From the NCBI GenBank assembly GCA_002005505.1, contig KV908686.1, positions 1-64,000 of the forward strand: 64,000 bases of DNA. The letters run 5' to 3'. This DNA comes from Botryococcus braunii (taxonomy: Eukaryota > Chlorophyta > Trebouxiophyceae). The notes beneath the pieces are model-generated. The model was not told the origin of the DNA. It saw only the letters and a list, made by a program, of their open reading frames with translations, and did not search any database. Positions 1 to 10,393 of this stretch are shown here, piece after piece. The position numbers were made by a program, and so were the translations under genes. Each line of letters begins with the position of its first letter. The first letter of the stretch is position 1.

Positions 1-291
<291 letters not shown>

Positions 292-755
292 TCACTTGTC
301 CAGAGAAAGGACACCAGAAGCTGCTTGTGTCGATGTCATAGGCAAGCTCTGCAGCAGCCTGGAGGTGCGTTCCTTGTGGCAATATATTACTTTCGAAAGA
401 CTTCTGGATTGGCAAAACACACTGGCGGTACGCATCTAACATGCTTGACTGATTCCTGCAAATGACATCTTACATCTTATAACTTCTTGACATTGATGTG
501 ATGGGGACTTCCCCGTTGGCTGTGTCGCATCGGGGAGTTTTGTTCCTGGGTGGGCAGTTGCACAGGCGGCGAACCAGAAGCTGTACCTGTCGTACACGAG
601 GCCTCTCATGTAGCACATGCTCACGGTGCATTGAACAAGGTGAAGGCAGTGTGAACATGTATGTGCTGTTGGAAGTAATTGCAATGAGCAATCATGTCTG
701 AGCGCAGACTCTCAGACAGTCTTCAGAGTTGAAGTACCAACAGTTTCATATGTCA

Positions 756-785
756 GCGCAGCGCAGCGCAGCGCAGCGCAGCGCA
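756..785. repeat. (GCGCA)6 pentanucleotide microsatellite
   Basis: Six perfect GCGCA units, flanked by unrelated sequence. Confidence 0.95.
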
Positions 786-1107
786 GGAGTTGCAGCATGT
801 TGTCATTGACTACAGCCTATTCTACTTAGCGCGCATTTCGCGCAGCTTTTTGCAAGGAGGGTGATTTCCAGCTGTGTGGGCTCCTAGAAGACACTGGATG
901 TGGAAAGGCAAGGGGTTGGCCCTGACCCTGCCTCTGCCATCTATGGACACAGAAACACTTTTCGGGCATTAGAATCGACACAGACATATTAGCTTAGAAG
1001 CCTCTGCAAGATAATACTAGACATAAAAATCTGCAGTCTGGCCAGTAAACTTAGATTATAACCAGAACTTTTGTGAATAAGTAGAACGGTAACAGCAGCA
1101 ATAGCAT

Positions 1108-1245
1108 TAGTAGTAGTAGGTACTAGTAGTACTGGTGGTAGTATACTACCACTACCAGAAGTAGCTTTAGTAGTAGTACTGGTGGTAGCAGTAGTAGTGG
1201 TAGGTGGTGGTGATGGTAGAAGTAGAAGCAGCAACAGTAGCAGTA
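1108..1245. repeat. Imperfect (TAG/GTA/GTG)n trinucleotide repeat
   Basis: Runs of TAG, GTA and GTG triplets with interruptions, including a locally self-complementary patch around 1139-1160 (GTGGTAGTA and TACTACCAC). Confidence 0.85.
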
Positions 1246-1321
1246 CATTGTAAGCTTACGATTGTCTTTACAGCTGATCCCGCTGCCTCCAACCCCCACT
1301 CAAACTCTTGGGGTTGACTGA

Positions 1322-1322
<1 letters not shown>

Positions 1323-1408
<86 letters not shown>

Positions 1409-1436
1409 AGTGTGTGTGTGTGTGTGTGTGTTGCTG

Positions 1437-1496
<60 letters not shown>

Positions 1497-1530
1497 TGTG
1501 TAGGGGTGTGTGTGTGTGGGGGGGGGGGGG
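1323..1530. repeat. (GT)n microsatellite with terminal poly-G
   Basis: About 170 bases of GT dinucleotides with a few interruptions (GCGTGAG near 1404, TTGCTGCA near 1431), then a 13-base G run at 1518-1530. It generates false open frames on both strands. Confidence 0.97.
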
Positions 1531-1570
1531 TTGGTAAAACAATTGGGCATGCATTGTCCTCACTTACAGA

Positions 1571-1682
1571 TGGTTGTGAACCCTGGCCAACACAATCTGA
1601 GGTGCCAGATCTGTCTAGACATCCATCCTTTGGTTGTGAACCCTGGCCAAAACAATCTGAGGTGCCAGACATCCATCCTTTG
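1571..1682. repeat. Two-copy 60-bp tandem repeat
   Basis: A unit beginning TGGTTGTGAACCCTGGCC at 1571 recurs at 1631. The second copy lacks about 10 bases (ATCTGTCTAG in the first). No coding potential is seen. Confidence 0.9.
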
Positions 1683-1710
1683 GTACTGTCCTTGGTACAA
1701 GGAGGGGGGG

Positions 1711-1882
1711 TGATCAATCTGGGATCAATGTGAGATCGATGTGAAGAGGTGGGATCGAACTGGGATTCGACCACAGAATCCCACCGCCAAGTGGGAACGA
1801 AGTGGGATCTCCCGACAGCTGCCAGGGATCGAAGTGGGATCGAAGTGGGACCTAGGGACCGAACTGGGATCGAAGTGGGACC
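1711..1882. repeat. Degenerate GATCGAAGTGGGA repeats
   Basis: At least eight variants of GATCGAACTGGGA / GATCGAAGTGGGA in direct, irregular spacing. They end about 30 bases before gypsy O coding starts and could belong to a satellite or to the sequence that truncated O. Confidence 0.75.
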
Positions 1883-1897
1883 AATTTTGTTCTGCCA

Positions 1898-3370
1898 GTG
1901 CCATGGCTCCAGCGACGGCAAAACCGTCGTAAGGTAACCTTTAGGGATGGGTTATTCTATAAAAACTCGCGTGTGTATGTTCCCTCACATCATGTGGATA
2001 GGGAAGGGACCGAGTATAATTTACGCAGGGAGGTATTAGAAAACCTCCACGGGCCACCAGTTGTGGGCCACCTTGGGCGGGATCGTACCTTAGAGTTGGT
2101 GGCTAGATCCTGGTGGTGGCCAGGAGTTTATGAGGATGTTCGAGATTTTGTTGCCCATTGTGATAGTTGTCAACGTGTAAAAGCCTCCTCACAACTTCCA
2201 GCAGGACTTTTGCATCCCCTGGAGATACCTACTAGGAAGTGGCAATCCATTTCAATGGACTTGATCACTGGTTTACCTAAAACTAAGTCTGGGCACGATG
2301 CAATCTGGGTAGTAGTGGACCGTCTCTCCAAGTGTGCACACTTTGCTGCCACTTGGACGGAGGCCGATGCAGTAGACATTGCCAACCTGCTTAGGACTAG
2401 AGTATTTACATTACATGGTTTTCCCATGGAGATAGTTAGTGATAGGGACCCCCGTTGGGTCAATAAGTTTTGTGCAGAGCTGTTTAAGCTCACGGGGTGT
2501 CGTAACGCTCTCTCCACGGCCTTCCATCCACAAACGGATGGGCAGACCGAAAGGGTAAACCGTATTCTAGAAGAGTACTTACGTCATTATGTGACAGGTA
2601 GGCATACGGATTGGGACGTACATCTTTGTGAGGCTGAGTTTGTGTATAATAATACATATCAAGCGTCTATAAATTCTACGCCGTTTAGGCTGACTTTTGG
2701 GCAGGACCCAAGGATACCTTTCCAAGAAGTTTTACCTTCTCGGATGACCGTACGCTTCTTAGGAGATGATTATGTCCCAGCGGCACAAGAATTTGTACGC
2801 CGCATGCGTTATGATGTTGAACGGGCTCGGCAGTGCCTCAAGGCTGCCCAGGATCGGATGAAAGCGTACGCAGACCGTTATCGTCGAGATGGTCCAACCT
2901 TTGAAGTAGGGCAACAGGTGCTGTTATCTAGCAAAAACATTAAGTTCAAGCATACGCGTACTCGGAAGTTACTTCCACGCTTTATAGGTCCCTTTGTTAT
3001 AGATAGGGTGGTGTCACCCGTAGCGTTTAAGTTACGGTTACCCAAGTCAATGCGTGTTCATGATGTGTTTCATGTTTCCTTGTTAAAGCCTTACCGTAGT
3101 GACGGTACTGTTCAACCTCCACCTCCACCAGAGGTGGTAGATGGTGAATTGGAGTATGAGGTGGAGGCCGTGTTAGCCCATAGGGAGAAAAAGGGACGAG
3201 GGCGACAAGTTAAACGCGAGTATCTCATTAAGTGGACAGGGTACGAGGATATCAATAACACATGGGAGCCTGAGGATCATTTAGGGCACGCGCGGGAGGC
3301 GTTGCAGACGTATTGGGATAACCACGGGGTGAAGGCCAAGGGAGATGGGAAAAAGAAACGAAAGCGTTAG
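1898..3370 (+). CDS. Gypsy O integrase with C-terminal chromodomain (partial pol)
   Basis: This would join element cDNA to host DNA and, through the chromodomain, direct it to modified chromatin. The first Met (1898) is fortuitous; real homology begins near RRKVTF (residue 10). The HHCC zinc site is H51/H58 with C88/C91 (CDSC). The DDE core is D121 (SMDLITG), D182 (SDRDPR) and E218 (DGQTERVNRILEE), giving the usual D-X35-E spacing. An SH3-like segment precedes the chromodomain at about 420-475 (YEVEAVLAHR ... EYLIKWTGYED ... WEPE). The tail is lysine/arginine rich (GDGKKKRKR). The frame is open throughout, but RT and RNase H upstream are missing, so this is a fragment and not an active gene. 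Confidence 0.93.
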   Translation: MPWLQRRQNRRKVTFRDGLFYKNSRVYVPSHHVDREGTEYNLRREVLENLHGPPVVGHLGRDRTLELVARSWWWPGVYEDVRDFVAHCDSCQRVKASSQLPAGLLHPLEIPTRKWQSISMDLITGLPKTKSGHDAIWVVVDRLSKCAHFAATWTEADAVDIANLLRTRVFTLHGFPMEIVSDRDPRWVNKFCAELFKLTGCRNALSTAFHPQTDGQTERVNRILEEYLRHYVTGRHTDWDVHLCEAEFVYNNTYQASINSTPFRLTFGQDPRIPFQEVLPSRMTVRFLGDDYVPAAQEFVRRMRYDVERARQCLKAAQDRMKAYADRYRRDGPTFEVGQQVLLSSKNIKFKHTRTRKLLPRFIGPFVIDRVVSPVAFKLRLPKSMRVHDVFHVSLLKPYRSDGTVQPPPPPEVVDGELEYEVEAVLAHREKKGRGRQVKREYLIKWTGYEDINNTWEPEDHLGHAREALQTYWDNHGVKAKGDGKKKRKR

Positions 3371-3837
3371 TTTAGTCACCCTGGGAGGTCGGGTCGGCCC
3401 CTTGGTACATCCTTGGCCATCAGGGAAGCTTTCGATAGGCACACCAAAGTGTACCTTGGGGGTATCCTAGTACGAGAGCATGGCATGGGACGGGGCTTAC
3501 GTAATACAATTGATTGCTTCGGGTGCGTGTGGCACGGGCTGCTCACCCGCGGGACTTGACTATTGCTGCCTTAGATGCTCAACTTGCAACGTGAATAGTC
3601 GTGTGATGGCATTACGTTACTTGGGACTTGGACCTCGTATTGGGACTTGTGTTGGGACTCGGACATAGACTTAGGGCTTTGTGCTTTAGTATATGTGTAA
3701 GGGACTGGGACTGGACATTGGACTTGGAAGGGGTCTGACCTGGAGCTGGGGACGTCAGACAAGACCACCGAGGGCTAGGACTAGTTAGTCTCCTCACTCT
3801 TCTTTGCCGGGACGGCCAAAGAATAAGAGGGGGAGGG

Positions 3838-4076
3838 TGTTAGAGGGATTCCGGTACAGTCGTAACGCCGGATCTCTGTCGCGGCGTGACGCGCCCTTAT
3901 GGGACGAAGCACCGTGGAGTAGGAAGGAGTGTGTTACGTGTGTTAATTAGAGTTAGACTAGAATATAGCATATATTATGGGAAAGGGATTGGACGTGGAA
4001 GGTGGTCTGGGCGGTTGCTCCTTTGTAACTATCTTGCGTTTCTTTCCTAAACTCTTCCGCCGGATCCTCCCTAACA
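3838..4076 (+). repeat. Gypsy O 3' LTR (239 bp)
   Basis: It starts TGTTAGAGGGA right after a purine tract and ends TCCCTAACA, forming imperfect terminal inverted repeats with TG...CA ends. Copia A integrase coding resumes at 4077 on the other strand, which fixes the boundary. Confidence 0.85.
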
Positions 4077-4809
4077 TCTCCAGCTTAGTCCCCTGGGAGG
4101 CACAGAACTCCTTGAACCGGGCATTAATAAATTCAGTTCCTCTGTCACATCTGACACACTTCACAGTGGTTTTTCGTTGCGTCTGCCAGTAAACAAGTAA
4201 GTCCCTGACAGCTGCACTGATGGTGTCTTTGGACTTTACTGGAATAACTGCTTTCCACTGAGAGGCTTCATCCAGTACAGTAACCCACAAACGTTCACCA
4301 GTAATGGCTGCAGGTGTAATAGGACCCACAGTATCTATGTGTACTCGATCCAGAGGTTCCAAGGCAGGTCTGGTACTGATTCCGAAAGAGGGTCTGGCAG
4401 TCTTTCCTTCAATACACGCTTCACAGTGTACCGGGCAATCAGTGCAGGGAGAGAGGGAGGTGTCAATCCCAGTCACCAGGTTCTCCTTAGCAAGACGCTG
4501 CATCCACGTTTCTCCAGGGTGTCCCATTCTGCTATGCCACAAGTAACGTTTGGCACAGCTGTGTGATAAGATACTGGATTTTAGCTGTTTGGTTGCACTT
4601 GCTGCATGCTTTGATGTGCTGGTCCCTCTCACTGCAACTACACTATGAATGTAGTACAGTCCCATCTCTGCAGTGACCTGAGCTCTCCAGTGGTTTGGTC
4701 CACTGACATACGAAAAGGCACCCACATTGTCTGTTTGGAATACTGCACCATCCCTAAGGGCAGCAGATACTGACAGGATGTTGGTGGTAGCTGAAGGGAC
4801 ACACTGCAC
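4077..4809 (-). pseudogene. Copia A pre-integrase and integrase N-terminal part
   Basis: It continues the copia polyprotein after a one-base frameshift near 4815. It has the gag-pre-integrase/zinc region (RYLWHSRMGHPGETW, then CTDCPVHCEACIEGK), the first catalytic Asp (RVHIDTVGP) and the second (RCDRGTEFI). The catalytic Glu segment (in copia C: TPQQNGVAERANR) is missing because coding is cut at KLE, exactly where the gypsy O LTR begins. The last ~40 codons of the open frame are O LTR sequence and not integrase. It is non-functional as it stands. Confidence 0.9.
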
Positions 4810-4814
4810 ATGAT

Positions 4815-6091
4815 GGCCTCCAGAGGGGAATGCGTTGCGGGCTCAAAATGCAGACTGACCCAGATGCAATAATACACCCAGTGGCATCAGAGGTGGCCAA
4901 GTGCAGGGGAATTGGTTTGGCATGGACGATAGGGTTATGCAGCAATGCCACGTCATTTACTAGGTGGACCGAGGCCCCACTGTCAACCAGCCAGGAGTGC
5001 TGTAAGGGTTTACTGATCGTACTGTCCAGGACATTGTGAGATATTGTGTACAGCATACCTTCAGGAGGAGGTGGAGGTGGAGCAGGAGGCTGGAACCAAG
5101 CAGGGAAGGCATCTGCACCATGATGGGCCAGTTGGGCTACTGGAGGATGGTGTCCACCCATAGGTGGCTGGCCCTGAGGCCACATGCCTTGCAGCTGTTG
5201 GACAGCTGCCACCACGTTCCTCTGGGTCTCCTCGTCCCTGCGCCTCTTTCTGCAGTCTCTCCAATAATGGCCCTTTTTATTGCAGTAGTTGCAAACTCCC
5301 TTGGAATCAGATGCACTAGAAGACTGCTGAGCAGTTGCTGCACTTGCTGCTGGCGGGTTGCTGGCTCCACTAGTGCTTGGGGTGATGGCCAGGACTCTGG
5401 GCTGGCGGGGAGCTGTCTCATCAAAGCCCAGGGCAGCTGCAGTGGTACGTAGTAATTCAGCCAGTTTGTTGAATGGATATGCGACGGCTGTGGACAGGCT
5501 GCCGGGCTCCTTAGCTGCCTCTGGGAGACCCTGCACTATTTGGGTCGCTACAAAGCCATCCATCAGATGATGATTATTTCTGTGGAGGCAGGCTTTGAGA
5601 TTGAGCATGCGATTCACGTATTGTGAAATTGTTTCATCATGTCGCATCCCTTGACCCATTTCTTGTAGCCAGTCCATGTTTGCCTGAAGATTATGTCCAC
5701 CTATGAATTTCCTGCATATGTACTCATAAGCATCATATGCAGATCCCAGTTCTGCCAGTTCTCCCTGCCACTCCTCAGGCACAGATTCATACAACAGTAA
5801 CAGAGCTGCTGCATCATGCAATGTCCCAGGCATGGCCTCTAGCACTGCAGGAAGGGACCCCTTAGCCTCATTGGCTGCCAAATAAGCACTCTTCCAGATC
5901 AGAATATTATGTCCCTTGTCCCTCAGTTTGATGTGAACTTTAACCTGAGTTGGAATAACTTTTGGCAAAACATCACCTTCCCCTCTTGATGTACTTGGGG
6001 TGCAGGGTTCTCGAACAGGTGTAGAGGTGGTGGTCTCGCTGCTTGAGGTTGACGCCCCACTTGTTGACTGCCCCTTCTTCTTCGATGTCAT
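4815..6091 (-). pseudogene. Copia A gag and aspartic protease
   Basis: Gag packages element RNA and the protease processes the polyprotein. I chose the start at 6091 (MTSKKKGQ) because the same MT(S/T)KKK start occurs in copia B and C; an upstream Met at 6100 is possible. An N-terminal Ser/Thr-rich stretch is followed by the copia gag core (LLLYESVPEEW, YICRKFIGGHN, ETISQYVNRM, VATQIVQGLP), a CCHC knuckle CNYCNKKGHYWRDC with basic flank RKRRRDEE, a proline-rich linker (PAPPPPPPEG), and the retropepsin active site WLVDSGASVHLV. Coding shifts frame near 4815, after SPQRIPLW. The extra ORF ends 46 bases upstream. Confidence 0.93.
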
Positions 6092-6137
6092 TGTCTGCAC
6101 TCTATACGATTATCAAGAAAACATTCAGACAGTCATC

Positions 6138-6635
6138 TCAACCAACGGACTGGTCACTGTCTGACTCCGTCTCCCAGTCAGCTTCACATCGAACACTCAG
6201 AGACAGGGTGTCTTTGAAAGCAGCTACTGGGATTGTGGACAATGCTAACTCCACTGAGTTGTACGCTGCAATTTCGGCTGTTTCCTGCTCTCTGTTCAGC
6301 CAAACAATGGTACGCCAATACTTCAGGAACTTAGCCTTCGTGATGAACCCAGGCTCAAGATTCACAAACGAAATCTCCCACGGGGTGAATTTATAAGCTG
6401 GATACACAGGGAATCTGTCCGCAAACCACGATGGCAGAGGAAGCGGGCGTCCAGCGTACAGATGAAGAACGTAGTTTTTGACAATGAGGGCTCGCTCGTC
6501 CGGTGTACGTTCTCCTCGAGGTCCCCCAGCCTTGATTCGATCGTTGTACGAGGGAGGTCCAGTCCTCAGGTGAGCAGGAACGTTGACACAGGTAGTTTTT
6601 CTTGCCGTCTGCTTCGAGCGGCGTTTCTTAGCCAT
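6138..6635 (-). CDS. Copia A extra 5' ORF with H3-tail-like N-terminus
   Basis: A 165-codon intact ORF between the primer site and gag. I do not recognise the family. It starts MAKKRRSKQTARKTT: the segment SKQTARKTT closely resembles the histone H3 tail (TKQTARKST). Next come a PPxY motif (GPPSYNDRI), a TPDERA motif, and a conserved core (YPAYKFTPWEISFVNLEPGF). The tail is acidic (DWETESDSDQS). Homologues occupy the same place in copia B, C and H. The protein could act in chromatin, RNA packaging or trafficking; only the conservation and the N-terminal likeness are seen. No membrane segment or signal peptide is apparent. Confidence 0.85.
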   Translation of the reverse strand: MAKKRRSKQTARKTTCVNVPAHLRTGPPSYNDRIKAGGPRGERTPDERALIVKNYVLHLYAGRPLPLPSWFADRFPVYPAYKFTPWEISFVNLEPGFITKAKFLKYWRTIVWLNREQETAEIAAYNSVELALSTIPVAAFKDTLSLSVRCEADWETESDSDQSVG

Positions 6636-6688
6636 TCACGGTTGTCTTCCTCCGTCTACAGAGCCACCCACACTCAACGGGAGAGTGG

Positions 6689-6701
6689 TGGGCCCATAAC
6701 C
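6689..6701 (-). other. Copia A half-tRNA primer binding site
   Basis: The minus strand reads GGTTATGGGCCCA immediately after the LTR end (CCTAACA). It is complementary to the conserved anticodon arm of eukaryotic initiator tRNA (UGGGCCCAUAACC, containing the CAU anticodon), as in Drosophila copia. The LTR end carries GCCCATAACC, so LTR end and primer site can pair as a 10-bp stem with a TAACA loop. Confidence 0.8.
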
Positions 6702-7393
6702 TGTTAGGTTATGGGCTTGGCGTATTCCTGTGCAGTGGCGGCACGGAGGGTGTGAGTCAAAGTTCGCTCTACTGTGTGACGAAGAGTAGAGTCTAGAACA
6801 TGAACAATCAAGGACTGATTGGGCAACTTTAAGGAAACACCCGGAGTGCTTGTGTAGTCCCAAACAAGTCTATTACAATTGCTCACTTGCTCTCTCTTAA
6901 CAACGGCATACAAACTACCCTAACTGGTACGTACTCAGAAAGGATCAATCTCATTGTCCGATGATAAGATAGCCAAGCACATACACATAACACGAAATAC
7001 TAAGGTCAACAAAGCCTCAAATCTCCCAATCTATTCACAATCACGTTACCTGTGCAGTGGCAGCACGGAGGGTGTGAGTCAAAGTTCGCTCTACTGTGTG
7101 ACGAAGAGTAGAGTCTAGAACATGAACAATCAAGGACTGGTTGGGCAACTTTAAGGAAACACCCGGAGTGCTTGTGTAGACCCAAACAAGTGCCTTGCCT
7201 CTCCGTGCTAGCACCACTACCTTCCTGCACTAAACGTGTCTGTAACTTGCGTTATCTTTATCTTCATTCAAATTGTTCCTAACTACGAAGTCTTTGTAGT
7301 TTCGCCCATATTAGTCATTTATTATTGTCACTGACGGAATAGCCACTATTACTCCACTGAGGGAAAGGCATAAATAACTCATCCAATACAACA
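6702..7393 (-). repeat. Copia A 5' LTR (692 bp) with internal direct repeat
   Basis: On the minus strand it starts TGTTGTATTGG at 7393 and ends CCTAACA at 6702. Two 143-bp near-identical copies lie inside it (7191-7049 and 6869-6727, offset 322). The first ends CAG|GTAACG and the second CAG|GAATAC, giving a possible 322-nt intron. The outer edge abuts gypsy M integrase coding. Confidence 0.85.
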
Positions 7394-7961
7394 CTTTCTC
7401 TCGCCCCGAGGGCGCATCCATGGGTCCCGTTAGGTCCACTCCAATCATATGAAAGACCCCCGTGACGGCTACGGGAGTCAGCTCCACCGGCTTGGTGAGC
7501 TGAATGGTCCTGAATTGACATCCAGGGCAATGCTGGATGTATATTTTGACGTCGAGGGACATATCTGTCCAGTAAAAGCGCTCCTTTATAAGATGTATTG
7601 TACGGTTAATTCCGTAGTGGCCCATGTCGTCGTGTAGCTCCTTAATGATGTCAAGTCTGTCCTCGTACCATGGTACGGTACGTGGGCCAAATCCTCTTGT
7701 GGCCTTTCGTACAAGTGGCCAGTTGCGGGTCCTCCATTCAATAGGGAATTCTTCGGCGGCAAAGTAGTAGTTCTGGGCCCGGCGTGCTATTCGCTGGGCA
7801 TCCTTGCGGCTTGTCCCCGGTCGGTGTCGTTTGTCGGCGGCTAGGTAGTCAAGTACTTCTTCATCGTCCACAATGTCACGAGTGGGGACGGCATCTGCAA
7901 TCTGGTCACATAAAGGGCATAGCCAGGGTCCCCTGGGTACCCGGGCCAGTGCAGGCTGCAA
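7394..7961 (-). pseudogene. Gypsy M end of PHD finger and integrase N-terminal half
   Basis: It begins directly after an in-frame TGA (7962-7964) and completes the PHD finger (ARVPRGPWLCPLC, last two Cys). After a linker comes the integrase zinc domain HDDMGHYGINRTIHL ... CPGC, and the first catalytic Asp in IGVDLTGPM. Coding ends at 7394, where the copia A LTR starts; the open frame that continues to 7311 is LTR sequence. The second Asp and Glu are missing. There is no second Met, so expression from here is unlikely. Confidence 0.88.
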
Positions 7962-8940
7962 TCAGTCGATGTGGTATCCGTGGTTGCAGAGGTCACATAG
8001 TAGCATGGTCGCCTCATCATCTCTTCCCGTGCATACTTGGCACGGTACATCTTCCGTAAGCGGCGGGCTGTCAAAACGCGTACGCGGTGTAGTCATAGGT
8101 TCTTGGCTGGCCAGGGCGGCAGAACGGCCAGATAAAGTCTCTGTAGGCGGTGGCAGGACATAAATCGGTGTTGATTCAATTCTCATCTCCGGAAGGTAGT
8201 CCCTGGAAGGGGGTGCATCATCCTCCGGGGTCGTCATGCGGCGTAGGGTTGGTGAAGTTATTATCTCCCCGCGCTGAGTGGTCTCGTACGCGGGTGGCTG
8301 GTAAGGTTGGTCCAGGTCCATTGTGTCTTCAGCGGGCGGCATGTTTTCTTTGTCAAGAGTCATGGTGTAGCAGCAGTGCATGTGGTTCTCCTCAATAATT
8401 TCTTTTGCTTGGGGCGGCGGCGGCGGCGGCTCTTCACTGTAGTCTTCACCAAGGGGCGGCTGTAGGCGTAGACGAGAAAGGCAGTCCACATTCCCATGCA
8501 AGGTCCCCGAGCGGTGCTGGATGTCAAAGTCATATTCTTGTAGTTCGATGGCGTATCGTGCTAGCTTGCCGGACAAATTGCGTGTGGTGAGTAACCACTT
8601 TAAAGCTTTGTGGTCTGTTACTATAGTAAATTGAACTCCATAGAGGTAGGGGCGGAATAGCTTCACGGCCCACACTATGGCAAGCAGCTCCCCATCCGTT
8701 GGAGAGTAGTTGAGCTCTGCTCCTTGTAAAGTTTTGCTGGCGTAGGCGATCACATGGTCACCATCCTCGAGCTCCTGGCCCAGAATAGCAGCGGCGGCTC
8801 CGGGCTGCCAATCAGTATACAGCGTGAATTTCTTGCTGAAGTCGGGGTATCGTAGAAGCGGCGCATCCACTAGCATGGCCTTGATGGCTTCGAAGGCGGC
8901 TTGGCAGTCAGTGGTCCAGTTGAAAACAACCCCCTCGTGA
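7962..8940 (-). pseudogene. Gypsy M RNase H and PHD finger
   Basis: RNase H degrades RNA in the RNA-DNA hybrid: LYTDWQPGAAAAILGQ, ASKTLQGAELNYSPTDGELLA (in two pieces) and IVTDHKALKWLL carry the expected acidic residues, followed by the tether with LARYAIELQEYDFDIQH and DCLSR. A proline-rich linker of about 120 residues leads to a PHD-type C4HC3 finger: CQVC, 11 residues, CDLC, then GYHID. The next codon, Cys in most PHD fingers (GYHxxCL), is TGA here, and the rest of the finger continues in the same frame. PHD fingers usually read the histone H3 N-terminal tail. The join to RT is frameshifted near 8940. Confidence 0.85.
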
Positions 8941-9112
8941 GCCGCGTCAAAGGGGCAGATATGGCGGCCATGTTGTGCAGAAATCTCCTGTAGTAGTTTG
9001 CAAGTCCCAAAAAGGACCTGACTTCGGTAACGTTCGTCGGCGGTGCTGCGTTGAGTACTGCCTCAACCTTGGAAGGGTTGGGCTTTATGCCTTGGGGCGT
9101 AATAATGTATCC

Positions 9113-9892
9113 TTAGTACAACACTTCACTGCAACATAACTCACACTTGGCTGGGTTGGCTCTAAAGCCCACCGCACGGAAGCGTTCAAGCGCTAATTTC
9201 AGATGTGTGAGGTGGTCCTCAAATGTGCGGCTGTATATCAAACAGTCATCTAGATAAATGACACAACACTTTCCTATTAAGTCTTGCAACAGAGTGTTAA
9301 CAAATCTCTGAAGCGTAGCCGGGGCGTTACGCAAGCCGAACGGCATTGATACAAACTCGAATAAACCTTCTTTGGTAGTAAAAGCGGTTTTTGCACGGTC
9401 CTCTGGGGCTACTGGTATCAACCAGAAGGCTGACTTGCAATCAATCTTACTTGAATATTCCACCCCCTGACCTAAGGAATCTAGGGTCTCGTCTATCCTA
9501 GGCATGGGGTAGTTGTCACGTCTGGTCACTGCATTTAATGGACGGTAGTCAATACAAAACCGGACAGAGCCATCCGGCTTGCCTACTAACACAGGCGAAC
9601 TAGACCAAGGAGAGCTGGAAGGCACTATCACTCCAGCCTCTAGCATTTTGTGAACTTCTTCCTCGATCACCTGATCCTCCGAACGGGACAAGCGATAAGG
9701 GCGTGTTTTAATGGGGACCGCATCCCCAGTGTCTATGCGGTGATGCATCAAGGTGGTTCTTTCTTGTACTATACCTGGGGTAAATACATCCTTGTACTCC
9801 TGTACTAATCTCTCAATCTCTTGTTCTCTCATAGGACCCAATTTTCGCATCCCGGTGGTGATTTTTAACATGGGATCGGGGTCCTGTTTCAT
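9113..9892 (-). pseudogene. Gypsy M reverse transcriptase
   Basis: RT fingers and palm: RPYRLSRSEDQVIEEEV, SPVLVGKPDGSVRFCIDYR, DNYPMPRID, MPFGLRNAPATLQRF, and the catalytic CCVIYLDDCLIYS. The frame stops with TAA at the base of the thumb (SEVLY, stop, GYIITPQG...). Homology resumes in the same frame (NVTEVRSFLGLANYYRRFL), so one substitution explains the stop. The start shown is the first Met; the polyprotein would read in from upstream. Confidence 0.9.
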
Positions 9893-9913
9893 CTTTTCAG
9901 TATTTATTATCTC

Positions 9914-10393
9914 TCACAACTTCTGCATACCAGGATCTTCCTTCCTAAGGGAGGTGGGGACACGAACAATTATGACAGGCCATCTGGTAGGGCCATAACG
10001 ACGTCGCGGACCTGCAGTGTCCTCTCCCGGGGCTGTGAAAAGCTGCACACCAGGAGGGTATTGTTTGATGATCTCAAATTGCTCCATTACTGTAGGAAAC
10101 CAAGGGGCGGAAGGCACCATGGTAGCACAAGTACTGCACTAGTGGTAAAGGGACTACTGGTGAAACACGCGGGACAGTGATTTACAACTCTGTCAATTAT
10201 CGAAAAAGTTGGGTTGCAATATATACTCAAATGGGTCCAGCTCTGCTGTAAACAATCGTCCTCAGCGGACCAATACAAAGGTAACTGAGAGTTGCGACCT
10301 TGGAGATCACAACATGCGTCGAGGTCAAAAGGACCCCTCTGTGTTTCAATTTCTCTAAAAATATTAGTTTCTAACATCCAATCTTCAGTCATG
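9914..10393 (-). pseudogene. Dam-like adenine methyltransferase remnant in gypsy M
   Basis: Between protease and RT is a segment of about 160 codons that looks like phage-type N6-adenine methyltransferases: DWMLETNIFREI, then GPFDLDACCD, YWSAEDDCLQQSW, IYCNPTF (in place of the usual NPP(Y/F)), and AVLVLPW. After a frameshift near 10130 come PWFPTVMEQF, PPGVQLFTAPG and YGPTRWPVIIV. The order matches the family as I know it. The altered NPP motif and the frameshift suggest it is dead. A chance resemblance cannot be ruled out without a profile search. Confidence 0.55.

Larger units (their letters stand above)
1898..4076 (+). mobile_element. Gypsy O: 5'-truncated Ty3/gypsy chromovirus, 3' end
   Basis: It comprises integrase and chromodomain coding (to 3370), about 470 bases of 3' non-coding sequence, a purine tract at 3821-3837 and one LTR (3838-4076). 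The 5' LTR, gag, protease, RT and RNase H are absent: coding starts abruptly next to simple repeats. The right end interrupts copia A integrase between its second catalytic Asp and the Glu region, so O inserted into A. No target duplication can be checked because the left end is missing. Confidence 0.9.
4077..7393 (-). mobile_element. Copia A: Ty1/copia element, 5' part
   Basis: Read on the minus strand: 5' LTR (7393-6702), half-tRNA primer site (6701-6689), extra ORF (6635-6138), gag-protease (6091 to about 4815), pre-integrase and integrase to 4077, where gypsy O interrupts it. RT, RNase H and the 3' LTR are not in the window. The 5' end interrupts gypsy M integrase at 7394. One frameshift is visible, near 4815. 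Confidence 0.92.

Noticed and set aside
1167..1921. Long open frames of His-Thr and Cys-Val repeats on both strands
   Set aside because: They are translations of the GT/CA microsatellite, with no codon or homology support.
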